Source: Ruminococcus sp. (GTDB lineage: Bacteria > Bacillota > Clostridia > Oscillospirales > Ruminococcaceae). From it: a stretch of 24,636 bases of DNA. This document shows positions 13,626-20,849 of this stretch, piece after piece. Positions within the stretch are counted from its first letter, which is position 1; each line of letters starts with the position of its first letter. The notes beneath the pieces were generated by a model. The model was not told the DNA's origin, did not search any database, and saw only the letters and a list, made by a program, of their open reading frames with translations. A program made the translations under genes and the position numbers. Where the stretch lies: NCBI GenBank assembly GCA_024697705.1, contig JAILFF010000301.1, positions 1 to 24,636 of the forward strand, given 5' to 3'.

Positions 13626-14846
13626 TCAGATCACCTCCGTGGATCGGGTTTCCACAAGCCTTTGCAGCTCGGGGAACGGCGCAAGAGTGCGTTTCAGTAT
13701 GCCGTTCAAGTACGAAAGCGCGGTGCCGTAGTTCGTCATGGGTACACCCGCGTCGGCGGCGCATTTCGAGCGGTAGACCATTTCACGTTCGTTCAGCATA
13801 CAGCCGCCGCAGTGGATAATAAGCTTATATTTTGAAAGGTCTTCGGGAAAGCCCGTGCCGCTTGAAAATTCAAGTTCAAGCTCCGCGCCCGTCTTTGCTT
13901 TCAGCAGGCGCGGGAGCTTTTCGGTGCCGATATCCCCGCACTGACGGTGGTGAGTACAGCCCTCCGAGATAAGCACGCGGTCGCCCGATCTGAGCTTGCC
14001 GATCTCCGAAGCGCCTTGCACCGCGCTGTCAAGAAAGCCCTTGTACCGCGCCATGAGTATCGAAAAGCTTGTCAGCGTTATATCGTCGGGAACGATCTTT
14101 GACACGACCGCGAACGCCTGCGAATCGGTAACGACCATTGCGGGCTTTTTGCCGCAGGCGCGGAGGGTCTCTTCAAGCTCGCTCTCGCGGCAGACCATAG
14201 CCATAGCGCCGCTTTCGAGCAGATCGCGGATAGTCATCTGCTGCGGGAGGATAAGCCTTCCCTTCGGCGCGGCGGAGTCGATAGGCACGACAAGAACCAC
14301 GAGGTCGCCCGTGTTCACAAGATCTCCGATGAGCCGCTTGTCGTTTTTCTCCTGCTTTGCGGCGGCGGCTATTTTTTCCTTAAGCTCGTAGATATTTGTG
14401 CCGTTCACTGCGCTGACGGCAATAGCATTTTCGGGCAGCGCCGCTTCGGGGGCGAGGTCGCACTTATTCATGGCGATAACGTAGGGGATCTGTTTTTCGT
14501 TGAAAAGCGCTATCAGCTCGCGGTCGGAGTCGTTCAATCCCTTAGTGATATCGGCGATAAGCACGGCGCAGTCGGTCTTATTGAGGACTCTGCGGGTGCG
14601 GGCGACGCGCATTTCTCCCAAGCCGCCCACATCGTCGATACCGGGGGTATCTATCATCACGACGGGACCCAGCGGCAGAAGCTCCATGGTCTTGCTCACG
14701 GGGTCGGTGGTAGTCCCCGCGACCTCCGAAACGAGTGCTATGTCCTGTCCCGTAACGGCGTTCAGAACGCTCGATTTGCCCGCATTGCGGCAGCCGAAAA
14801 AACCGATATGCAGCCTTTCGGCGGCGGGTGTACTGTTCAAGCTCAT
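13626..14846 (-). CDS. hydF: [FeFe]-hydrogenase H-cluster maturation GTPase HydF
   Basis: 406 residues, normal for HydF. HydF is the scaffold on which the 2Fe subcluster made by HydE and HydG is held before insertion into hydrogenase. GTPase motifs: P-loop GCRNAGKS (18-25), DTPG (66-69) and NKCD (127-130). The C-terminal 4Fe-4S ligands are present: C-T-H (297-299) and, about 45 residues on, H-C-G-G-C (345-349). The start ATG has AAAGGAG closely upstream. No hydE, hydG or hydrogenase gene lies in the window; instead the gene leads an operon with a VWA and an LRR protein. An organism with this gene should make a [FeFe] hydrogenase, fitting a fermentative gut clostridium. Confidence 0.95.
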   Translation of the reverse strand: MSLNSTPAAERLHIGFFGCRNAGKSSVLNAVTGQDIALVSEVAGTTTDPVSKTMELLPLGPVVMIDTPGIDDVGGLGEMRVARTRRVLNKTDCAVLIADITKGLNDSDRELIALFNEKQIPYVIAMNKCDLAPEAALPENAIAVSAVNGTNIYELKEKIAAAAKQEKNDKRLIGDLVNTGDLVVLVVPIDSAAPKGRLILPQQMTIRDLLESGAMAMVCRESELEETLRACGKKPAMVVTDSQAFAVVSKIVPDDITLTSFSILMARYKGFLDSAVQGASEIGKLRSGDRVLISEGCTHHRQCGDIGTEKLPRLLKAKTGAELELEFSSGTGFPEDLSKYKLIIHCGGCMLNEREMVYRSKCAADAGVPMTNYGTALSYLNGILKRTLAPFPELQRLVETRSTEVI

Positions 14847-14940
14847 ATTATTCTCTCCTTTGTCGGTATTGATACAAGGCGCTCCCGTCTAAGTCGGAAA
14901 CGCCTTTGTTTCGTTATTATTGTTGTTTTTATTGTTATGT

Positions 14941-14964
14941 AGGGCGGGGGCTTGCTCCCGCCGC
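14941..14964. repeat. REP-like GC-rich palindrome
   Basis: GGCGGGGGCTTGCTCCCGCC is nearly self-complementary. Short GC palindromes with this core recur between genes in many gut Firmicutes; only one copy lies in this window. Confidence 0.5.
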
Positions 14965-15000
14965 TTGCCTTGCAAATCCGTGTTGTTTTGTAATTCCGAT

Positions 15001-15029
15001 ATTGTAGCTCGTCCGTGTAGAAAACCCAA
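15001..15029 (-). promoter_or_regulatory. Possible hydF operon promoter
   Basis: On the minus strand TTGGGT (15029-15024), a 17-bp spacer and TACAAT (15006-15001). Both boxes are imperfect. It would give a leader of about 150 nt containing the GC palindrome and a hairpin near the hydF start. Confidence 0.35.
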
Positions 15030-15043
15030 ACTTCGCGCTATTG

Positions 15044-15168
15044 TTGCACGGAAATCGCTTCGCTCTTCCGTGCAATAAAATCGGCAATTTGCTTGTTTTC
15101 GTACTGTTTTGCAGAACTATTCACTTTGTTTGTTTTTGTCGGCTTTTCTTTAAATTGCCGATTTTATT
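15044..15168. repeat. Two interlocking inverted repeats
   Basis: A perfect 10-bp pair (TTGCACGGAA 15044-15053 with TTCCGTGCAA 15066-15075) and a perfect 17-bp pair (AATAAAATCGGCAATTT 15074-15090 with its complement 15152-15168) share bases 15074-15075. A transcript can therefore form both fully only by giving up those bases. The 61-nt loop of the larger pair is T-rich. Confidence 0.8.
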
Positions 15169-15220
15169 TTTAACCATTCGGTTTTCTTTCTCCGAGTTGT
15201 TAGCTGTCGTCGTGGGCTTT

Positions 15221-15300
15221 TGTGGGGGAAACCTGCACGAACTACGTTCGTGCCGTGAAGAAGGGTTATCCCCCACACCCCCTTCCTAAGACTTTTGGTT
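15221..15300 (+). repeat. Dispersed repeat copy 2 with nested palindromes
   Basis: TGTGGGGG (15221-15228) pairs with CCCCCACA (15270-15277), and AACC (15230-15233) with GGTT (15264-15267). Inside is a perfect hairpin GCACGAAC-TAC-GTTCGTGC (15235-15253). The right arm runs into 15271-15300, identical to 748-777. Confidence 0.8.
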
Positions 15301-15317
15301 CTTCTTTTCGGCAAAAT

Positions 15318-15354
15318 ATCTTTTATCTTTTATCTCTTATCTTTTATCTTTTTT
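15318..15354. repeat. Short ATCTTTT tandem repeats
   Basis: About five units of a TATCTTT type repeat. The last ones overlap the C-terminal codons of the leftward EAL gene (its KKDKR end), and the rest form the sequence just after its stop. Confidence 0.6.
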
Positions 15355-17004
15355 GTAGTATTCCGGCTCGTTAAGCCTTTTGTCATATTCATCCTTGGGT
15401 AACGGTCTGTCAAAATAATACCCCTGAATGACAGGACACCCCGCGTTCGCAAGGAACTCTACCTGCTCGGCAGTCTCCACACCCTCCGCAATGACCTGAA
15501 TGTTCAGCTCGTTGACCATGTTTATTACGTTCCTGATGATCGTCTTGTCGGGAACGCTCGCGGGCGTGATGTCCTTGATGAACGCACGGTCGAGCTTTAT
15601 CACGTCCGCATTGATGCTTTTCAGCATCGTCAGCGTCGAATACCCCGAGCCGAAATCGTCTATCGCTATCGTGAAATTTTTGCTTTTCAGCTTGCTTATC
15701 AGCTGTATCATCATCGAAAATTCGTCCGAACCGACTGTCTCGGTCAGCTCTATTTCGATGTACTCGTGCGGTATGCCGTACCTGCCGACTATCGCGCAGA
15801 TCTTCTCCGCCAGATCGAGCTCCGCAAGGTCGCGCCGCGAAATGTTCACCGATACCCGCGGCGGCTTGATGCCGCTGTCGAGCCAGCCCTTTATGTCGGA
15901 ACAGACACAGTCAAGCACGTAAAGATCGAGCTGTATTATCCGTCCGAACCGCTCTATCGCGGGGATAAAGCTCATCGGCGGGACTACCTTGCCGTCCTGT
16001 ATCCGGCGGCAGAGCGCCTCCGCGCCGACGATCTTCTTTTCGCGGGTGTCGATCTTCGGCTGATAGTATACGCAGAATTCGCGCTTTTTTATCGCCTGCG
16101 GAAATGTCACCAGTATGCTCTTAGTCATTATCTCGTCATCAAGCATACTTTTTTCAAAGAAAACAAAATCTCCGTTTTTTCCGTCCTTCGCCGCTGTAAA
16201 GGCGGCAGAAGCGTTGTTCAGCAGATCGTTAGGATTGCAGCTGTCATCGGCTAAGAATATGCCCGCGTTGAAATAGATGTGCATACTTATCCCCGAGGGC
16301 AGCGCAACATCGAATGTCTTAAGGAACCTGATAAGATCGGGCACCTGATCCTTCTTTATCAGCAGAATGAATTTGTCAGCCCCGAGACGGAAAATGCCGT
16401 TTTCCTTATCTCCGAAAAAATCAATAAAACGCTTGACATAGCTTCTTAATATGTCGTCGCCGTTCTGCGCACCGATCTTCCGGTTGATATACTTGAAATT
16501 TTTGATATTCGTATAAAATACCGCGTAATCGTCTATTATGCCCGCCTCGTAGTATTTCCCGACCTTTTTGTGGAAACCGATAGGGTTTGAGGCACCCGAG
16601 AGCATATCGGTCGTCATGGTGTTTTCAAGCGTGTTGATGGTGATGACCCTTCCGCAGAGCATAAACAAAAGCTTGGCGAATCTGTCGAAATCCTCGCTTG
16701 CCTCCTGCGTGTCGGCGGTGGCGTATACCTCGACCTTTCCGTTGACATTTGTGGAAAAAGTACGGCAGAGATGCACTTTGCCCTCGATGCCGTCGTCAAA
16801 CGCGGTAAAATCAAATCTGTTCCTGCCGCGGACGGGGTCTTTCGGCACATCTACCTTGCAGTTCATGTGGTGCAGCCCGATAAGCCTTGCGATAGGCGGG
16901 ACCGTCCTTGTTATCAGCTCGACAATGTTGGCAGGTCCTTGTTCTTTTTCGTAAAAGGCTTCAAAAAGCCCCCACATTTCCTTGCTCATAAGTTTGTAAA
17001 ACAT
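15337..17004 (-). CDS. Degenerate GGDEF - EAL protein, likely c-di-GMP phosphodiesterase
   Basis: 555 residues, last gene of a three-gene operon. The first 130 residues form an unrecognised, possibly sensory domain. A GGDEF domain follows (about 135-300), but its signature is GADKF (208-212), so cyclase activity is unlikely. The EAL domain (about 305-545) keeps the residues for cutting c-di-GMP: GAEALCR, NISRRD, ELTET, DDFGSGYS, KLDR, EGVET and QGYYFDRP. No membrane segment is seen, so it is cytoplasmic. The start ATG has AGGAG about 9 nt upstream and lies 29 nt after the preceding gene. Best reading: an active phosphodiesterase whose GGDEF may serve as a regulatory GTP or ligand site (known for other degenerate GGDEF-EAL proteins, inferred here). 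Confidence 0.88.
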   Translation of the reverse strand: MFYKLMSKEMWGLFEAFYEKEQGPANIVELITRTVPPIARLIGLHHMNCKVDVPKDPVRGRNRFDFTAFDDGIEGKVHLCRTFSTNVNGKVEVYATADTQEASEDFDRFAKLLFMLCGRVITINTLENTMTTDMLSGASNPIGFHKKVGKYYEAGIIDDYAVFYTNIKNFKYINRKIGAQNGDDILRSYVKRFIDFFGDKENGIFRLGADKFILLIKKDQVPDLIRFLKTFDVALPSGISMHIYFNAGIFLADDSCNPNDLLNNASAAFTAAKDGKNGDFVFFEKSMLDDEIMTKSILVTFPQAIKKREFCVYYQPKIDTREKKIVGAEALCRRIQDGKVVPPMSFIPAIERFGRIIQLDLYVLDCVCSDIKGWLDSGIKPPRVSVNISRRDLAELDLAEKICAIVGRYGIPHEYIEIELTETVGSDEFSMMIQLISKLKSKNFTIAIDDFGSGYSTLTMLKSINADVIKLDRAFIKDITPASVPDKTIIRNVINMVNELNIQVIAEGVETAEQVEFLANAGCPVIQGYYFDRPLPKDEYDKRLNEPEYYKKDKR

Positions 17005-17033
17005 TCCTGCACACTCCTGTCCTGCCGAAATTG

Positions 17034-19481
17034 TCAGCCGTCCATCTGCCTCATAGTGAGCATTACTTCTTTGCCGCCCGCCCCGGGCACGGCTGAAAAG
17101 CTGTAAACCACCGACATTTCGACAGTGTCCGTGCCAAAAAGCACATTAGTTCGGAAGCTCGCCGATATCGAGCCGTACTGCGAATTGGCAATGCGCCTTG
17201 TCAGCGTTTCGGGGTCGTTGAATTCCATAAAGCGCTCCCTGTCCTCGGGAACTACCCAGTAATCGCAGTAATACTTTGTATTCTGCACGAAATCGGTGCC
17301 GAAGTTGTTTTTCGTCACCATACCCATATCGGGCGCGTAGACAAGCTCGAAGGTCTTTTCGTCGGGCTTTACGAGGTATACCGAGAAGAACTGCCGATAA
17401 ACGGCTTTCAGCCTGTCGTCAATGTGACCCTCGTAAACGGTGATCTTGTCCTTTGTCACGTTGATAGGTTCTGTCTTTACGATGACTCTGTCGCCCAGCC
17501 GCGAGATCACCTGCGCGGTGACGCGGTAGCGAGAGCCGTTCTGCGAAAAACGCAGCGTTTCGGGCTTATTGCTTCTTTCGACTTTTTCATTGAAGCCGAT
17601 TAGCCATTCGAGTTCGAGCGCCTTTTCCGCCTCGTCGAAATTAGTGATACCGAGAGAAGAAAGCTCACTGTAATAATACTTGTTTGCAAAGAGCAACCGC
17701 CGTCCGTTTTCGTCTTTTTCGGCAATAGCCATCGGCTTGTCGGTCAGGAAATCTATCCCTCCCGCCAAAGCGTAAAAACTGCTTTCTTCGGCGGTTTCGA
17801 GGGTGATGCCCCTTTCCGAGAGATTCTTCATGCACTCGGCATAGGGCGCGGGTCTGCCGAAAAGATAGCCCTGTACCTTTTCGCAGCCGATCTCCTGCAA
17901 GAATTTGAACTGTTCCTCGGTCTCGACGCCCTCGGCAAGCGTGTTCACGCCTATCCTCTTGGACATCTCCACCACGGAGGTGATGATGCTCCGCGCCTTT
18001 TCGTTCATGTTCCGGAGGAACGCCATATCTATTTTCAGCTCGTCGAACTCGTAGTCCTTAAGCACTCCGAGTGACGAATATCCGCTGCCGAAGTCGTCCA
18101 TCCATATCAGATAGCCCGCCTTGTGCAGCCTGTCGATAGTCTCTTTTATCCTGCCGCCGTCGCTTACCACCATGCTTTCGGTGATCTCGATATGGAGCAT
18201 ATCACGCGGCACGCGGTACTTGTTCACGGCAGTTTCCACAACGTCGAAGATATCGCAGAGCAGAAAATCGAACCGCGAAAGATTGAACGAAACGGGCACT
18301 ATCTGCTCGCCCCTGTCGGCAGCCTCGCGGTAATTGCGGCAGATCTGCTCTATCATGAAGCAGTCGAGCTTGTAGATCTGTCGGTTTTCTTCGAGTGCCG
18401 AGATGAAAAGACCGGGCGGCAGCAGACCTGTTTCGGGCTTGTACCACCGCGCAAGCGCCTCCATGCCGCAGACCTTTTTCGAGATCGTCCGTATAACGGG
18501 CTGAAAGAACACGCGGATATCGCCGTTTTTTATAGCCTGGTCGAGGTTCTTCGCGGCAAAGCGGCTGATCTCGTAATCGCTGCTCAAATTCGGCGTGTAG
18601 ACATTGCAGAACACCGAGATATTCGAGCGTATGCTGTCGCAGGCAAGCTTGGCGAGGTCGATAGCCATAGCCGCGTCGCAGGGGTAGCCCGTGACCTTGT
18701 AGATGCCCGCCTTTATCTCGACGGAGGCGTAGCGGTTTTCCTCTTCGAGGGTATCGTGAACGGCAGCTACGCGCTCTTCGAGCCCGCCGATATCGGTAAG
18801 CACGGCGAAATGATCGTCGGCTAAATGCGAGATGAAGTCGTCGCGGAATACCGAGCGGATTATCTCGGCGACGCGCTTAAGAAACTCATTGCCCGCCTCG
18901 GAGCCGAATTTCACGTTTATCATCTTGAAATGGCGGATATTGAAGAACACGAACGCGAACTGCGGTGCGGAGGAATTTTTCTGATTGACCTCCAAAAGCC
19001 GCGCAGAGAATTCGATAAATCGGCTCATTCCGGGCAGTCCCGTGAGCTTGTTCAGTTCATAGGTGAGGTATTTCAGCTCCGAATCGACGGTAAAGCCGTA
19101 GATAAGCTTGCCCTGCTTCGGGTCGTCGATGACGGCGCCGAATTCCTCGATATAGCGGATCTTGCCCGTCTTTGTGGCGGCGCGGTAGCTCAGATGCGAA
19201 TACTGACCGCTGCCCGATTGCAGCTGCGACCACATGGCGCTTTCGGTCTTGCTGCGGTCGCGCTGATAGATCATATTCATCACATTGCCGTGAATGAACT
19301 CGGAAAATTCTTTGGGAGAGTTACATTCAAGGGTAGTCATGAGCTTTTTATTGGCATAAACAAGCGTCCCGTCTATCTTGCAGATAAAGAAACCGCCGGG
19401 GAGCCTGTCTGCCTCCGCATATTCGGCAGCGGCTGATACAGAGGTATCGGTGTTGTCATTCCGAGACAGCTCGTCTGTCAT
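17034..19481 (-). CDS. PAS - degenerate GGDEF - EAL protein with extra C-terminal sensor-like domain
   Basis: 815 residues. An N-terminal PAS-like domain (about 27-130, GGFFICKIDGTLVYANKKLM) is followed by a GGDEF domain (about 140-310) whose signature is ADDHF (221-225), and an EAL domain (about 325-575) with intact GMEALARW, NLSRFD, EITESM, DDFGSGYSS, KIDMAF, AEGVETEEQ and QGYLFGRP. Beyond it, about 230 residues (590-815) look like one or two more PAS-type folds (FANKYYYSELSSLG; FSVYLVKPDEKTFELVY). A sensor placed after the EAL is uncommon. The protein is cytoplasmic, without signal or membrane segments. ATG with AAGGAGG 7-8 nt upstream; 34 nt separate it from the upstream PAS-GGDEF gene. 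Probable role: ligand-controlled c-di-GMP phosphodiesterase. Confidence 0.88.
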   Translation of the reverse strand: MTDELSRNDNTDTSVSAAAEYAEADRLPGGFFICKIDGTLVYANKKLMTTLECNSPKEFSEFIHGNVMNMIYQRDRSKTESAMWSQLQSGSGQYSHLSYRAATKTGKIRYIEEFGAVIDDPKQGKLIYGFTVDSELKYLTYELNKLTGLPGMSRFIEFSARLLEVNQKNSSAPQFAFVFFNIRHFKMINVKFGSEAGNEFLKRVAEIIRSVFRDDFISHLADDHFAVLTDIGGLEERVAAVHDTLEEENRYASVEIKAGIYKVTGYPCDAAMAIDLAKLACDSIRSNISVFCNVYTPNLSSDYEISRFAAKNLDQAIKNGDIRVFFQPVIRTISKKVCGMEALARWYKPETGLLPPGLFISALEENRQIYKLDCFMIEQICRNYREAADRGEQIVPVSFNLSRFDFLLCDIFDVVETAVNKYRVPRDMLHIEITESMVVSDGGRIKETIDRLHKAGYLIWMDDFGSGYSSLGVLKDYEFDELKIDMAFLRNMNEKARSIITSVVEMSKRIGVNTLAEGVETEEQFKFLQEIGCEKVQGYLFGRPAPYAECMKNLSERGITLETAEESSFYALAGGIDFLTDKPMAIAEKDENGRRLLFANKYYYSELSSLGITNFDEAEKALELEWLIGFNEKVERSNKPETLRFSQNGSRYRVTAQVISRLGDRVIVKTEPINVTKDKITVYEGHIDDRLKAVYRQFFSVYLVKPDEKTFELVYAPDMGMVTKNNFGTDFVQNTKYYCDYWVVPEDRERFMEFNDPETLTRRIANSQYGSISASFRTNVLFGTDTVEMSVVYSFSAVPGAGGKEVMLTMRQMDG

Positions 19482-19515
19482 ATCGGTTCCTCCTTACGCG
19501 GGCAAAAGAAAAATA

Positions 19516-20460
19516 TCATTTGTTATCATCGGTAACAACGCCGTGAAGAGCGTTATCCTGCGGCTGCTGCTCCGCCGCGAACATATTCTTGTCGGCACGC
19601 TCGATCATCGTATCAAGGGTATCGTCGGGCTTGACAGCCGTAACGCCAACGCTTATATCAAAGCGCATACCCTCGGGCAGCTCGCCGTTCACCTCGCCGA
19701 TCCACTGACGCAGCTTTTCGCCGACGATCAGCTCATCAGCTCTTGAAGCGCCCGAAAAAACGCCTACATAGCAGCTGTCGCTCCATTTGCCGATCAGGTC
19801 GTTCCGACGCGCCCGACTTCCGAGCTTTCCAGCCATTTTCTTCATGGCGCGTTTCATCTCGCCCGTTCCGAACTGTTGTTCCATTTCGCGGTAATTATTG
19901 AGCTCGGCAAACGCCAGCAGAAAATTCTGCGAAAACTGCTTGTTCTCCCTGAGCTTATACGTGAGGAAATTATTCAGATAGGTGCGGTTCGGCAGACCCG
20001 TCAGCTCGTCGTGCATCATCGTCTGCGCGAGCGTTCTCACAAAATCGCCGTCGTAAACGGGCGGCAGGCAGTCGCGGAAGATCTCCATAGCGCCGATGGT
20101 CACGGCGTTTTCCTCCAAGGGAAAGGTATTCACAACGACGGGAACACGGTGTCCGTCGCGGTGTTTGAGAAGAACTTTCTCCTGACGGTTCTTGCCGTCA
20201 AAGATAGTCCCCACCAGCGGGCAGAGCAGGTCGCAGAGGGGTCTTCCCTCTTGGTCGATATGGTCGAGCTGCGATTCAAAGCAATGCCTGCCGATCATTT
20301 CCTCCGCAGAGTACCCTGTGATACGTTCGGCGCCCTTGTTCCAGAAGAAAATTTTTCTTTCGGTATCAACGCAGTAGATGCCGTCGCCGACGGTGTCGAT
20401 TATCGCACTGAGCAAAGCGGGGTCGCCGCCGCCGTTGATCGTATCCTTCGGAAAAACCAT
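19516..20460 (-). CDS. PAS - degenerate GGDEF protein
   Basis: 314 residues from ATG 20460. I prefer this start because GGGAGGG lies 8 nt upstream, whereas the longer TTG start at 20511 (331 residues) sits only about 15 nt from the predicted transcription start and has no good ribosome site. A PAS domain (IIDTVGDGIYCVDTERKIFF.., ending before DCLPPV) contains the cysteine step GRPLCDLLCPL seen in some PAS sensors. The GGDEF-type domain begins HDELTGLPNRTYL, but the signature loop reads SDSCY in KWSDSCYVGVF, so no diguanylate cyclase activity is expected. It is the first gene of the c-di-GMP operon, behind a strong promoter at 20533-20561. It may sense a signal and modulate the two EAL proteins encoded downstream (inference). 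Confidence 0.82.
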   Translation of the reverse strand: MVFPKDTINGGGDPALLSAIIDTVGDGIYCVDTERKIFFWNKGAERITGYSAEEMIGRHCFESQLDHIDQEGRPLCDLLCPLVGTIFDGKNRQEKVLLKHRDGHRVPVVVNTFPLEENAVTIGAMEIFRDCLPPVYDGDFVRTLAQTMMHDELTGLPNRTYLNNFLTYKLRENKQFSQNFLLAFAELNNYREMEQQFGTGEMKRAMKKMAGKLGSRARRNDLIGKWSDSCYVGVFSGASRADELIVGEKLRQWIGEVNGELPEGMRFDISVGVTAVKPDDTLDTMIERADKNMFAAEQQPQDNALHGVVTDDNK

Positions 20461-20532
20461 TGCCGAGCCCTCCCAGTCCGAGTATTTCGCCGATTTTGTC
20501 AAATCGCTCAATACCCCATTTTAATAAATTTT

Positions 20533-20561
20533 ATTATATCACATTAATGTACAAAATGCAA
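20533..20561 (-). promoter_or_regulatory. Promoter of the c-di-GMP operon
   Basis: On the minus strand TTGCAT (20561-20556), a 17-bp spacer ending TGTGA, and a perfect TATAAT (20538-20533). Predicted start is near 20526, about 65 nt before the chosen ATG. Confidence 0.75.
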
Positions 20562-20763
20562 GAGATTATATGTTACTAATATATTAATTCTGCCCAAGCA
20601 GCAATATCTCGGTCGAGCCTTAACGCCGATGCTATAATTTAGCGGGTAAGGAAATTTACGCCGAAATAAACGCCCGATGATATTATCTGTCGGCTTTGCG
20701 CATTTTTTGCGAAAACGTCATTTACGGCAGTCGATCTGTCTGATTTTTGTTACACAATTGTAA

Positions 20764-20792
20764 TTGACTATTCGTCCGAAATGGTGTATAAT
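20764..20792 (+). promoter_or_regulatory. Promoter of the WG-repeat lipoprotein
   Basis: TTGACT (20764-20769), a 17-bp spacer and a perfect TATAAT (20787-20792). The palindrome ACAATTGT ends 2 bp before the -35 and could bind a regulator that touches RNA polymerase. Confidence 0.75.
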
Positions 20793-20849
20793 AAAGAATG
20801 GACGCTTTTGCGGAGAACCGCACCGAAACATTAACGGAGGATCCATTAA

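Larger units (their letters stand above)
14847..15336 (-). other. Gene-free, structure-rich interval upstream of hydF
   Basis: No credible coding region. It holds, from right to left, AGATAAA-type short repeats, the dispersed repeat with a cruciform-like arrangement (15221-15300), two interlocking inverted repeats (15044-15168), a possible hydF promoter (15001-15029), a GC-rich palindrome (14941-14964) and a hairpin AAGGCG/CGCCTT (about 14877-14905) close to the hydF start. Confidence 0.7.
20512..20849. other. Divergent promoter region
   Basis: No coding sequence is visible. It contains the leftward promoter of the c-di-GMP operon (20533-20561), the rightward promoter of the WG lipoprotein (20764-20792), and the ACAATTGT palindrome at 20754-20761. 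The middle (20570-20740) shows no clear structure. Confidence 0.6.

Noticed and set aside
15041..15289. 82-residue rightward ORF upstream of hydF
   Set aside because: Made of the inverted-repeat and dispersed-repeat sequences; Cys/Phe-rich artefact without a ribosome site.
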